In this document: positions 8,493-16,649 of the stretch, in pieces | How the letters are laid out: every line of letters starts with the position of its first letter | Position numbering within the stretch: the first letter of the stretch is position 1 | Source of the DNA: Methylohalomonas lacus | GTDB lineage: Bacteria > Pseudomonadota > Gammaproteobacteria > Methylohalomonadales > Methylohalomonadaceae | DNA length: 64,000 nucleotides | Reading direction: 5' to 3' | Assembly (NCBI RefSeq): GCF_024808875.1 | Contig: NZ_JANUCT010000002.1 | Span: 62,001-126,000, forward strand | Notes under the pieces: generated by a model | The model's database searches: none | What the model saw: the letters and a program-made list of their open reading frames with translations, nothing else | Told to the model about the DNA's origin: nothing | Made by a program: the position numbers and the translations under genes

Positions 8493-10394
8493 ATGGCCGA
8501 GAACCACGCGACCCCGTTGTTAGACACGATCCAGATCCCCGCGGACCTGCGCCGACTGCCGGAATCCCAGCTTGAGACGCTGGCCGAGGAACTGCGCACG
8601 GCGCTGCTGGATTCGGTCAGCCAGAGCGGCGGCCATTTCGCGGCCGGGCTCGGTACCATCGAACTGACCATCGCGCTGCACTACCTGTACAACACGCCCG
8701 AGGATCGACTGGTCTGGGATGTCGGCCACCAGGCCTATCCGCACAAGATCCTGACCGGCCGCCGGGCCCAGTTGCCGAGCATCCGCCAGTGGGGCGGCCT
8801 GGCGCCGTTTCCAAAGCGCGAGGAGAGCGACTACGACACCTTTGGTGTCGGCCATTCGAGCACCTCGATCAGTGCCGCTCTGGGCATGGCCATAGCGGCC
8901 CGGCAAAGCAATAGCGGCCGCAAGTCCGTGGCCATCATCGGCGATGGGGGGCTGACGGCCGGCATGGCTTTTGAAGCCCTGAACCACGCCGGCGATCTCA
9001 ACGCCGACATGCTGGTCGTCCTCAATGACAACAACATGTCCATATCGCCGAATGTTGGTGCGCTGTCAAACCGCTTCGCGCAGATCCTGTCCGGCCAGAT
9101 CTACGCCTCGGTCAAGGAGCAGGGCAAGCGCGTGCTGTCCATGATGCCGCCGATGTGGGAACTGGCGCGTCGCGCCGAGGAACACGTCAAGGGGCTGATC
9201 GTGCCCGGGACCCTGTTCGAGGAGTTCGGTTTCAATTACATCGGCCCCATCGACGGTCACGATCTGCCGACGCTGCTCAGCACGCTGCGCAATATCCAGC
9301 AGCTCGAGGGGCCGCAGTTCCTGCATATCATTACGCAGAAGGGCAAGGGCTACGCACCGGCCGAGGACGACCCGGTCAAGTACCACGGCGTCACGCCGTT
9401 CGATCCCCAGCTCGGGATCGTACCGTCGAAAAAGGCCAAGCAACCGAGTTACAGCAACATCTTCGGCGACTGGGCCTGCGACATGGCCGCCGAGGACGAC
9501 CGCCTGGTGGCGATTACGCCGGCCATGTGCGAGGGCTCGGACCTGAAGCGCTTCCAGCAGGAGTACCCGGATCGCTATTTCGACGTCGGCATCGCCGAAC
9601 AGCACAGTGTGACGGTAGCCGCTGGCATGGCCTGTGACGGCCTCAAGCCGGTGGTGGCGATCTATTCAACCTTTCTGCAGCGCGGCTATGATCAGCTGAT
9701 TCATGACGTCGTTGTGCAGAAGTTGCCGGTCCTGTTCGCCATCGATCGTGCTGGCGTGGTCGGTGCCGACGGCCCGACACACAACGGCTCCTACGACATC
9801 AGTTTCATGCGTTGTCTGCCGGGCGTGGTGCTGATGGCACCGGCCGATGAGAACGAGTGCCGGCAGATGCTCTATACCGGTCATTGCCTGGACCAGCCGG
9901 CGGCTGTGCGTTATCCGCGCGGCAGTGGCCCGGGCGTGGCGGTCGACAAGCAGATGACCGCCCTGCCTGTGGGCAAGGCACAACTGCGGCGACAGGGACA
10001 GGGTACTGCTATCCTCGCTTTTGGCGTCATGCTCGATATCGCCCTGCAGGTAGCCGAGACGATCGATGCGACGGTTGTGAATATGCGCTTCATCAAGCCG
10101 ATCGACGAGGACATGATCCTGCAGCTCGCCGCCAGCCACGGGCAGCTGATTACTATTGAGGAAAATGTCGTCCATGGTGGTGCCGGCAGCGCCGTCAACG
10201 AGGTGCTGGCCGCGCATAACGTCCATGTGCGCATTGCCAATTATGGTCTGCCGGACCGCCTGCTGGAACATGGTTCGCGCGAGGATATGCTGTATGACGC
10301 CGGGCTGACAGTTGAGGCTTTCAGTACCTTTGTCGCCAGCGTCTGCGACGGCGCCGAACCGGCCATTATCAAGAACCAGGCCGGCCAGGGCTGA
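8493..10394 (+). CDS. dxs: 1-deoxy-D-xylulose-5-phosphate synthase
   Basis: Dxs condenses pyruvate and glyceraldehyde 3-phosphate with thiamine diphosphate, the first step of the MEP isoprenoid pathway, and so supplies precursors for hopanoids and quinones. The 633-residue protein has [15 protein letters not shown], the TPP motif [15 protein letters not shown]...[16 protein letters not shown]-like [11 protein letters not shown] and a C-terminal transketolase domain. I chose ATG 8493 over TTG 8475 because ATG is commoner and the residue count fits; neither has a clear ribosome site. Divergent pairing with hpnH is an arrangement seen in other hopanoid producers. Confidence 0.96.
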   Translation: MAENHATPLLDTIQIPADLRRLPESQLETLAEELRTALLDSVSQSGGHFAAGLGTIELTIALHYLYNTPEDRLVWDVGHQAYPHKILTGRRAQLPSIRQWGGLAPFPKREESDYDTFGVGHSSTSISAALGMAIAARQSNSGRKSVAIIGDGGLTAGMAFEALNHAGDLNADMLVVLNDNNMSISPNVGALSNRFAQILSGQIYASVKEQGKRVLSMMPPMWELARRAEEHVKGLIVPGTLFEEFGFNYIGPIDGHDLPTLLSTLRNIQQLEGPQFLHIITQKGKGYAPAEDDPVKYHGVTPFDPQLGIVPSKKAKQPSYSNIFGDWACDMAAEDDRLVAITPAMCEGSDLKRFQQEYPDRYFDVGIAEQHSVTVAAGMACDGLKPVVAIYSTFLQRGYDQLIHDVVVQKLPVLFAIDRAGVVGADGPTHNGSYDISFMRCLPGVVLMAPADENECRQMLYTGHCLDQPAAVRYPRGSGPGVAVDKQMTALPVGKAQLRRQGQGTAILAFGVMLDIALQVAETIDATVVNMRFIKPIDEDMILQLAASHGQLITIEENVVHGGAGSAVNEVLAAHNVHVRIANYGLPDRLLEHGSREDMLYDAGLTVEAFSTFVASVCDGAEPAIIKNQAGQG

Positions 10395-10402
10395 CCGCGG
10401 CG

Positions 10403-11707
10403 TCAGTCTGACAGGGCGGAAAAACCCGGATCGGTATCCGTGTCAGGAAGGTGACCCTGATCACCGTCACGCCATTCAAGGTCGCAGCATAACACGGCCC
10501 GTTCATGCTGCAGTTTGACCATCCGGGTCAGCGTCAGGCACATGCGCGCATCGACCAGCGACAGGTAGGGGCGTGTCATCTGTACCTCGTTCGGGTGTGC
10601 CATGGCACGCCGGAAGTAGGGGCGGTGTCCCCAGTTGGCGCCCTGGGTGTCGGTCAACGGCGCCAGTCGCGGATCGCGCGTTTTGCTGCGTTGCTGTGAG
10701 CTGATGTTCTCGCCGATCTGGGTGCCTGATTCATCGAGCAGATAAAACCGCATGACGCGATCCATGCGCGCCATTTCCTCGGTGGCGGTATGAATGTTCA
10801 GACCGGCAGCGAGCATGTTCGCGCAACGGGTAAATGCCTCGACATAGTCTTTGACCGAGCGCCGGAATTCGTCTTCATCGTCGATGTTCTGGCGAATCAT
10901 CAGTTCGTTGATGCGTTCGAATAATTCCGCGTGATCCGGCGACGGGTTGGCCGGGTTGAATGACTCGGCGAACAGAAAACCCTGCACGAGATCGATGTCG
11001 GCATTGATTGCCATGACCGCCTGTTGCTCGGTTTCTATGCCCTCGGCCAGTACCAGGCCCCCCATTTCGTGAACCAGTGCAACGATTGTGCCGAGACTGC
11101 GACGAATACTGGTATCCATGGCGGCTCGCTGGATCATGATTCGATCCAGCTTGACGATATTGGGCTTGAGACGCCAGATACGCTCGAAATTGGAGTGGCC
11201 GGCACCGAAGTCATCAATGGCAACCATGCAGCCCAGTTCCTGGTAATGCGCAACGGTTCTTTCCAGCGCGTTTTCGTCAGGTATGGCGGTTTCCATGATC
11301 TCGATGACAACGCGCTGGGGCGGAAAGTCGTATTTCTTCAGCAGCTCGCTGAAGAAGGGTTGATGCCGGTTGCCATTAATGACCACGACCGGGCTGACAT
11401 TGAGAAACAGCCAGGCGTTGTCACGTTTGCGCATGGTGAAATTACCGATATGCAGGGCACGCATCAGCCGGTCCAGGTGAATGGTATCCTGCATTGACTG
11501 GGTGGAGCCGAACAGGCGGCCCGGTGGAATAAGCCGGCCGGTTTGATCGACGCAGCGCGTGAGGCCTTCACAGCCCACCAGTCGTTTGTGTGCGAAGCTG
11601 TAGATAGGCTGGAACAGACTGAACAGTTCGAACTGCGAAAAACGGCCCGTTAGCAAGCCGTCGTTTTCACGGATGGAACGTTCAATCTTGAGCAGGGCGT
11701 CGGACAT
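10403..11707 (-). CDS. EAL-domain cyclic-di-GMP phosphodiesterase with C-terminal sensor-like domain
   Basis: This 434-residue soluble protein probably hydrolyses c-di-GMP. The EAL domain covers roughly residues 25-265. The signature motif is EGLTR (Glu47) rather than EALLR. Metal and catalytic residues elsewhere are kept: FLNVSP, EIMET, AIDDFGAG, NIVKLDR, LAEGIET and a VQGFLF glutamine, so activity is expected. Residues about 285-430 form a second domain with RPYLSLVDARMCLTLTRMV, resembling the Cache/PAS-like C-terminal domain of YkuI. It converges on dxs with an eight-base gap. Its 5' end is divergent from the first kinase gene, so both may share the 185-base region between them. Confidence 0.88.
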   Translation of the reverse strand: MSDALLKIERSIRENDGLLTGRFSQFELFSLFQPIYSFAHKRLVGCEGLTRCVDQTGRLIPPGRLFGSTQSMQDTIHLDRLMRALHIGNFTMRKRDNAWLFLNVSPVVVINGNRHQPFFSELLKKYDFPPQRVVIEIMETAIPDENALERTVAHYQELGCMVAIDDFGAGHSNFERIWRLKPNIVKLDRIMIQRAAMDTSIRRSLGTIVALVHEMGGLVLAEGIETEQQAVMAINADIDLVQGFLFAESFNPANPSPDHAELFERINELMIRQNIDDEDEFRRSVKDYVEAFTRCANMLAAGLNIHTATEEMARMDRVMRFYLLDESGTQIGENISSQQRSKTRDPRLAPLTDTQGANWGHRPYFRRAMAHPNEVQMTRPYLSLVDARMCLTLTRMVKLQHERAVLCCDLEWRDGDQGHLPDTDTDPGFSALSD

Positions 11708-11812
11708 GACGCAATCATATATGATCGCACCGCGGTGGCCTACCGGTAGCGGCGCTGGCCGGCAAAGAAGCTGTCATCGGGCAGTTCCGGCGCAGGCTGG
11801 TTCCGATCGGGG

Positions 11813-11841
11813 TTTCCACAACCGCTTGATTCGATTATAAA
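11813..11841 (+). promoter_or_regulatory. Candidate sigma-70 promoter of the first kinase gene
   Basis: TTTCCA (11813-11818) and TATAAA (11836-11841) are separated by 17 bases. The -10 box matches the consensus at five of six positions and the -35 at four of six. Predicted initiation near 11848 would give a leader of about 44 bases before the GTG start at 11892. Seen in sequence; function not tested. Confidence 0.45.
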
Positions 11842-11891
11842 GTGATTGTTGGCAATCGGGCCATGAATAGACCATCAGGGGTGGACCAGGC

Positions 11892-13187
11892 GTGACCGAC
11901 GCTATTCCGGAAAAACTGGGAAAATACGATATTGTCCGGCAGATTGGTCGCGGCAGCATGGGGATTGTTTACGAGGGCTACGATCCCTATGAGAAGCGCC
12001 GTGTTGCCGTCAAGGTAGCGTTGGCCGAATCCCTGCGCGATAAGGAAGTCGGACCGCGCTATCGCAAGATGTTCTTCAATGAAGCGCATACTGCCGGTCG
12101 CCTGCGGCATCCGAATATCGTGCAGATGTTCGATGCCGGCGTCGATGGTGATGCCTGCTATATCGTCATGGAACTGGTGGATCACGCCGAGACACTACGT
12201 CACTACTGTCGGGCTAAAAACCTGCTGCCCTACAAGCGTGTGATCGAGATCATCTTCATTTGTGCCAAGACACTGGATTATGCACACCGCAAGGGGGTTA
12301 TCCACCGTGATATTAAGCCGAGTAATATACTGCTGACCCAGGAGGGCATGGTCAAAATCAGCGATTTCAGTATCGCTCATCTGATGACGGCAGATACGGC
12401 CAATACTCTGCCGACCGGTTTCGTTGGTTCGCCCCGCTATATGTCCCCGGAACAGGTGCAGGAAGACACGATCACCAATCAGACGGATCTGTTTTCGCTT
12501 GGTATCATCATGTACGAATTATTAACCGGCAGCCATCCGTTTGCGGCTGACACTTTTTCCCGCCTGATACATAAGATCACCAATGAAGCTCCGCCACCGC
12601 TGCGCACCTATCGAAGCGACATGCCGGATATCCTGGAAAAGATCATTTTCCATTCACTACAGAAACTGCCCGCCAAGCGTTACAAAATGGGGCTCAATCT
12701 GGCTGCCGATTTGAGCCTGGCTTTTGATCATCTGGAGCAGCCAGAGACCGAAATCGAAATCAAGGAGAAATTCAACACCATCCGGGATCTGGATTTCTTT
12801 GCCGATTTCAGTGATGCCGAGTTATGGGAGATCGTTCGTGCCTGTAGCTGGCAGGAGTTTGCAGCGGGCGAAGTTATCATCAGTGAAGGGGGCATGGACG
12901 ATTCGTTTTTCATCCTGCTCGATGGTGTCGTCGAGGTTCGCAAGAACCAGATTTATGTCGGTTTGCTGGAAGCCGGCGACTGTTTCGGCGAAATGGGTTA
13001 TCTCACCAAGGCCGGCCGCAGTGCCAGTATCGTGGCCCGTACCGGGGTCAGCCTGATGAAGATCAATGCTACCCTGATCGAGCAGGTTTCCACCGAGTGT
13101 CAGTTGCATTTTACGCGCATGTTCATGAAGACACTGGTGCGGCGTCTGGCCGATACGACCAGCTTGCTGGCGGCACAATCCGGCTGA
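11892..13187 (+). CDS. Ser/Thr protein kinase with C-terminal cyclic-nucleotide-binding domain (copy 1)
   Basis: This 431-residue cytoplasmic Hanks-type kinase has glycine loop GRGSMGIV (19-26), Lys41 in VAVKVA, Glu64, HRDIKPSN (138-145), DFS at 158-160 in place of DFG, and SPRYMSPEQ. A complete C-lobe follows. Residues about 290-400 form a cNMP-binding domain with the phosphate-binding cassette FGEMGYL...GRSAS, where Glu and Arg are both present, so cAMP or cGMP could bind. There is no membrane helix. The start is GTG at 11892 after a GGGGTGG-like ribosome site. It is a close paralogue of the gene at 16650. It converges head-on with pgi, the two stops being adjacent. Expected role: second-messenger-controlled phosphorylation; substrate unknown. 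Confidence 0.9.
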   Translation: MTDAIPEKLGKYDIVRQIGRGSMGIVYEGYDPYEKRRVAVKVALAESLRDKEVGPRYRKMFFNEAHTAGRLRHPNIVQMFDAGVDGDACYIVMELVDHAETLRHYCRAKNLLPYKRVIEIIFICAKTLDYAHRKGVIHRDIKPSNILLTQEGMVKISDFSIAHLMTADTANTLPTGFVGSPRYMSPEQVQEDTITNQTDLFSLGIIMYELLTGSHPFAADTFSRLIHKITNEAPPPLRTYRSDMPDILEKIIFHSLQKLPAKRYKMGLNLAADLSLAFDHLEQPETEIEIKEKFNTIRDLDFFADFSDAELWEIVRACSWQEFAAGEVIISEGGMDDSFFILLDGVVEVRKNQIYVGLLEAGDCFGEMGYLTKAGRSASIVARTGVSLMKINATLIEQVSTECQLHFTRMFMKTLVRRLADTTSLLAAQSG

Positions 13188-14774
13188 TTATTCAGCCCCG
13201 GTGGCGGCGCGGTAACGTTCCAGTAGGCTGCGTGTCGAGGCATCGAGGCTGGTGTTGCTCGCGGGTGTCTCCACCTGCTGCGCCAGTTCCCGGGTCATGC
13301 TTTTACCCAGTTCCACGCCCCATTGATCGAAGGGATTGATCTGCCAAAGCTGGGCCTGGACAAAGGTCTTGTGTTCATACAGGGCCAGCAGCATACCGAG
13401 CACCTCGGCGGACAGTTGCGGGTAGAGCAACGTGTTGCTGGGGCGGTTGCCCGGACAGTCGCGCTGTGGCTCTCCGGGATGGTGTTGACCGCACATCAGC
13501 GCGCGCGATTGTGCCAGGCAGCTGAGCAGTAAATTGCGCTGACGTGTGTCGCTGGCGTCGCCGGCCAACGGCGCCATGAAATCCACCGGTACCACCCGAG
13601 TGCCCTGGTGCAGAGCCTGGAAGAATGAATGCTGGGCGTTGCTGCCGACACCACCCCAGGTGACGGGGGCTGTTTGCCAATCGATGGGCTGGCCATCCTG
13701 ACGCAGCGATTTGCCATTGCTTTCCATGACCAGCTGGCACAGATAGTCGGGCAAACGGCTGAGGCGCTGATCGTAGGGGACGATGGCATGGCTGCCATAA
13801 TTGAAGAAATTCACCTGCCAGACGCTGATGAACGCGAGCAGGGCCGGCAGGTTATGGCGCCAGTCACTGTCGCGGAAATGTTGATCCATGCGCCGGGCGC
13901 CGGCTAGGAATTGTTCAAACGAAGCTGGACCGACGGCGAGGAAGGCGCCCAGACCGGCTGCCGACCAGACGGAGTAGCGGCCGCCGACCCAGTCCCAGAA
14001 ACGATAGATGTTATTCGCATCAATGCCGGCGGCAATGGCGGTGTCGCTACTGGCAGTGGCGGCGATGAAGTGGCGTTGCAGGTCAGCATCGTGGCAACCG
14101 GCTGCCTGCAACCAGCGGCGCGCGGCGTCGAAATTGCTGCGCGTCTCCAGGGTCGTGAACGACTTCGATGAAATGATGAACAGCGTACGGGCCGGTGCGC
14201 AGTCGGCCAGGGTCCGTTCCAGGTCAGCCGGATCCAGGTTGGCGACAAACCTGATATCGAGATTGGTCTGTTGTGTCCCCAGGGCCTCGGCGAGCAGGCG
14301 CGGTCCGAGATCCGAGCCACCGATGCCGATATGGATGACGTGACTTATGGCCTGGCCGGAAAAACCCGTCACCTGGCCGATGGTCAGGCGGCGGTGGAGA
14401 TCGGTCATGCGTGCCAGTTCGTGACGGATGGCGGACTGAGTTTCCGCCGCCAATGACGCGTCCGTATCAGCAGCGCGTAATGCCGTATGCAGGGCCGCCC
14501 GGTTCTCGGTTACGTTGATGTTTGCGCCATTGAATAACTGTTTGCGGGCGCTGGACAGTTCCATCTCGTCGGCCAGGCGTGCAAACAGGTCGAGTGTCGT
14601 CGCGGTGATGGGTTGCTTGGAAAAGTCGGCATACAGTGGGCCAACCTCCAGTGTATGACATCGCACCCGTTCCGGGTCAGCGGCAAATAGATTCCGCAAA
14701 TGCTGATCGCGCATTTCCGGAAAATGCTCGGTCAGCGCCTGCCAGGCGCGCGCCTCGGTAAGTCGCAGGTTCAT
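13188..14774 (-). CDS. pgi: Glucose-6-phosphate isomerase, divergent
   Basis: Pgi interconverts glucose 6-phosphate and fructose 6-phosphate. The 528-residue protein shows the SIS-fold landmarks: HIGIGGSDLGPRL, SSKSFTTLET, VGGRYSVWSA, and the C-terminal FDQWGVELGK lysine motif. Two sites differ from the E. coli and rabbit enzymes as I remember them. The WGEPGTNGQH segment with the catalytic Glu reads WGGVGSNAQH, and the conserved HH pair before LL..FLAQ reads RQ (in DTRQRNLLL). This may be a subfamily feature or mark altered activity. It is first-to-stop convergent with kinase 1, and the next leftward-reading gene lies 30 bases upstream. Confidence 0.88.
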   Translation of the reverse strand: MNLRLTEARAWQALTEHFPEMRDQHLRNLFAADPERVRCHTLEVGPLYADFSKQPITATTLDLFARLADEMELSSARKQLFNGANINVTENRAALHTALRAADTDASLAAETQSAIRHELARMTDLHRRLTIGQVTGFSGQAISHVIHIGIGGSDLGPRLLAEALGTQQTNLDIRFVANLDPADLERTLADCAPARTLFIISSKSFTTLETRSNFDAARRWLQAAGCHDADLQRHFIAATASSDTAIAAGIDANNIYRFWDWVGGRYSVWSAAGLGAFLAVGPASFEQFLAGARRMDQHFRDSDWRHNLPALLAFISVWQVNFFNYGSHAIVPYDQRLSRLPDYLCQLVMESNGKSLRQDGQPIDWQTAPVTWGGVGSNAQHSFFQALHQGTRVVPVDFMAPLAGDASDTRQRNLLLSCLAQSRALMCGQHHPGEPQRDCPGNRPSNTLLYPQLSAEVLGMLLALYEHKTFVQAQLWQINPFDQWGVELGKSMTRELAQQVETPASNTSLDASTRSLLERYRAATGAE

Positions 14775-14804
14775 GTCCGGACGTCTCGGCTGACTGCCAG
14801 TGTT

Positions 14805-15881
14805 TCAGGAACGTGACTCGGAACGGGTCACGAAATGTTCATAAATCTGGTAGAGCTCTTCGGGGGTGAAGCCGATGAGCACGATTTCCTGCCCCGGGTG
14901 GATGATGTCAGGACTTTTACCCATCTTGCCCTTCTGATAATTGTAGACGAATGACTCATGCGTCTTGCGATCGATCATCTTGCCGAGAAAGGAGCTTGAC
15001 TGGTCAGCCAGTCGCTCGTCGGCATCGGTAGGAATATCGACCTGGTATTTGCGTATTTTCTGGCCACGCCGCAGGGCGATGCCGCTGGCAAAATTCTTGA
15101 CCAGGCCATTGTGTACGATGCCCCAGAGACCCTGGATGTCGTCCTTGGTGATATTTCGAATGTAGAAGATCGAATTTTCAGATACGGCTTCTTCGCCCAT
15201 GAGCAGCTCATTAATCGTGGTACTTTGCAGCCGATAGGGTTCACGGATGACTTTCAGGGACTGATCGGCCGTAATGCTGTCGTCTTCCATCAGCTCGCTA
15301 ACGGTGGTGATTTCCAGATGCTCCGTTTCCCGGATCACCGAGATTGGCGCTTCCGCATTGTCGCGCTGCTCGATGATTTCGCCGATCGTGGTTTCGCGAA
15401 CGTCGCCGCCATCAAGCACCAGCACCGACGTTTTCAGGTTGCCACCACTTTGCGTCAGCAGTTCCTTGGTCGTGGTCATTTCTACCTGTTCCTGCTGGCG
15501 TACAATGGTCAGTGGCGCGTCCGGCTTCATCTCTTCCTTGAGCTGATTCAGCGTGCGTGTCTCATACTGCTTGCCGGCAAGCAATGCAATTGGTTCGTCA
15601 CGACTGATGAAGTCGTCGGCACTTTCGACTTCAACCGTATTGTCTTCGTGTTCTATGATCTCGGAAACATATCGCTCGGCTTCCTGGCGCAGTTGCTTTT
15701 CATCAGCGGCCGGATTGTTCGTGTCGTTACTGGCTGCATCCTGTGGTGCAGCTGGTTCATTTTCCTCTTCCGCCAGTGATTCGGCCGGGCGCGGTGCGGC
15801 CGGATCCGCTATCGGTTGGAAGTGAAGATAACCAGCAACAATAAGGATGAGAATGACAAATGTGATCAGTACATTGCGCAT
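14805..15881 (-). CDS. Membrane-anchored protein with five ~28-residue repeats and LysM-like C-terminus
   Basis: I do not recognise this 358-residue protein. Residues 1-20 are a signal anchor. Residues 25-95 are acidic, rich in Ala, Glu, Asp and Asn, and look disordered. Residues about 97-237 hold five tandem units of 26-29 residues with the pattern (I/V)RExxxhExTTxxELh, for example VIRETEHLEITTVSEL. The C-terminal 110 residues contain GLWGIVHNGL and IHPGQEIVLIGF, spaced like the start and end of an enlarged LysM domain. It probably sits in the inner membrane facing the periplasm. It lies between CBS and pgi genes on the same strand and may be co-transcribed with them. Confidence 0.8.
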   Translation of the reverse strand: MRNVLITFVILILIVAGYLHFQPIADPAAPRPAESLAEEENEPAAPQDAASNDTNNPAADEKQLRQEAERYVSEIIEHEDNTVEVESADDFISRDEPIALLAGKQYETRTLNQLKEEMKPDAPLTIVRQQEQVEMTTTKELLTQSGGNLKTSVLVLDGGDVRETTIGEIIEQRDNAEAPISVIRETEHLEITTVSELMEDDSITADQSLKVIREPYRLQSTTINELLMGEEAVSENSIFYIRNITKDDIQGLWGIVHNGLVKNFASGIALRRGQKIRKYQVDIPTDADERLADQSSSFLGKMIDRKTHESFVYNYQKGKMGKSPDIIHPGQEIVLIGFTPEELYQIYEHFVTRSESRS

Positions 15882-15917
15882 ACAATCATGGCAAGTCGGA
15901 ATGCAGGGGCGGCATCA

Positions 15918-16355
15918 TCAAACCGCGCCGGAAATGTAGTTTTCCAGCTGTTCTATGATGAATTCTTTTTCCGAGATGATGGTTTTTACAACATCCATCA
16001 CCGACAGCATGCCTACCGCCATGCCGTTTTCCACAACCGGCAGATGGCGTATCTGGTGGCCGGAAATCATGACCAGGCAATCCTCGATATTCTGGTCCGG
16101 CCTGACGGAAACCACGTTGGAGGTCATGATGTCGCGCACTCGTGTGTTTTGTGACGAGCGATTATTCAATATAACCTTGCGGGTATAGTCGCGTTCGGAA
16201 ACAATACCGGCGACCTGATCATTGTCCATTACGAGAAGGGCGCCTACGCTGGCTTCAGCCATGAGTTTGATAGCATCGATAACCCATGTGTCAGGGGTGA
16301 CCGAATGTATGCTGTAGCCTTTGTTTTCCAGTATTTGCCGGACCGTGGTTGTCAT
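15918..16355 (-). CDS. CBS-domain pair protein
   Basis: This 145-residue soluble protein is made almost entirely of two CBS domains (a Bateman module), about residues 8-65 and 75-130. They show VSERDYTRKV in the first repeat and HLPVVENGMAVGMLSVMDVV in the second. Such modules bind adenine nucleotides or SAM and report energy or ligand state. A short C-terminal helix ends the protein. It is the first gene of a possible leftward operon CBS-repeat protein-pgi and diverges from kinase 2. Function here is unknown; sensing of adenine nucleotides next to cNMP-linked kinases is an attractive inference. Confidence 0.88.
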   Translation of the reverse strand: MTTTVRQILENKGYSIHSVTPDTWVIDAIKLMAEASVGALLVMDNDQVAGIVSERDYTRKVILNNRSSQNTRVRDIMTSNVVSVRPDQNIEDCLVMISGHQIRHLPVVENGMAVGMLSVMDVVKTIISEKEFIIEQLENYISGAV

Positions 16356-16649
16356 TTAAACACCTCTGTGCCTCAGATTGTCCCCGTGCGAGCTACGTCA
16401 CCGTCACGCAAACCGGTTTTATATATAATTGGTCTTGTCGTGCCGGTACCAGGCGACACTGCGGACGTGCCGACAATGCCTCGAACAACGATAGCACAGT
16501 CGCAGTCAGCGGCAAAAAAGCGTCAACCGGGCGGTGTGCCGGCGTTACCAATCCAGTACCATGGGGTGCCGGTGAGGCGCTATTGACGTCTTTCCGGTCA
16601 TGAAACAAGACACCAGAAATACAGTATTTTATAAAAAAAACATAGGGTT
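16356..16649. other. Divergent intergenic region between CBS gene and kinase 2
   Basis: This 294-base stretch has no convincing gene. It is noticeably more AT-rich at two points. The first is an ATATATAAT tract near 16419-16430 that contains a TATAAT on the + strand and TATATA/TATAAA on the - strand. The second is an AT-rich run at about 16620-16645 just before kinase 2. No good -35 boxes accompany them, so promoter positions stay uncertain. Confidence 0.4.
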
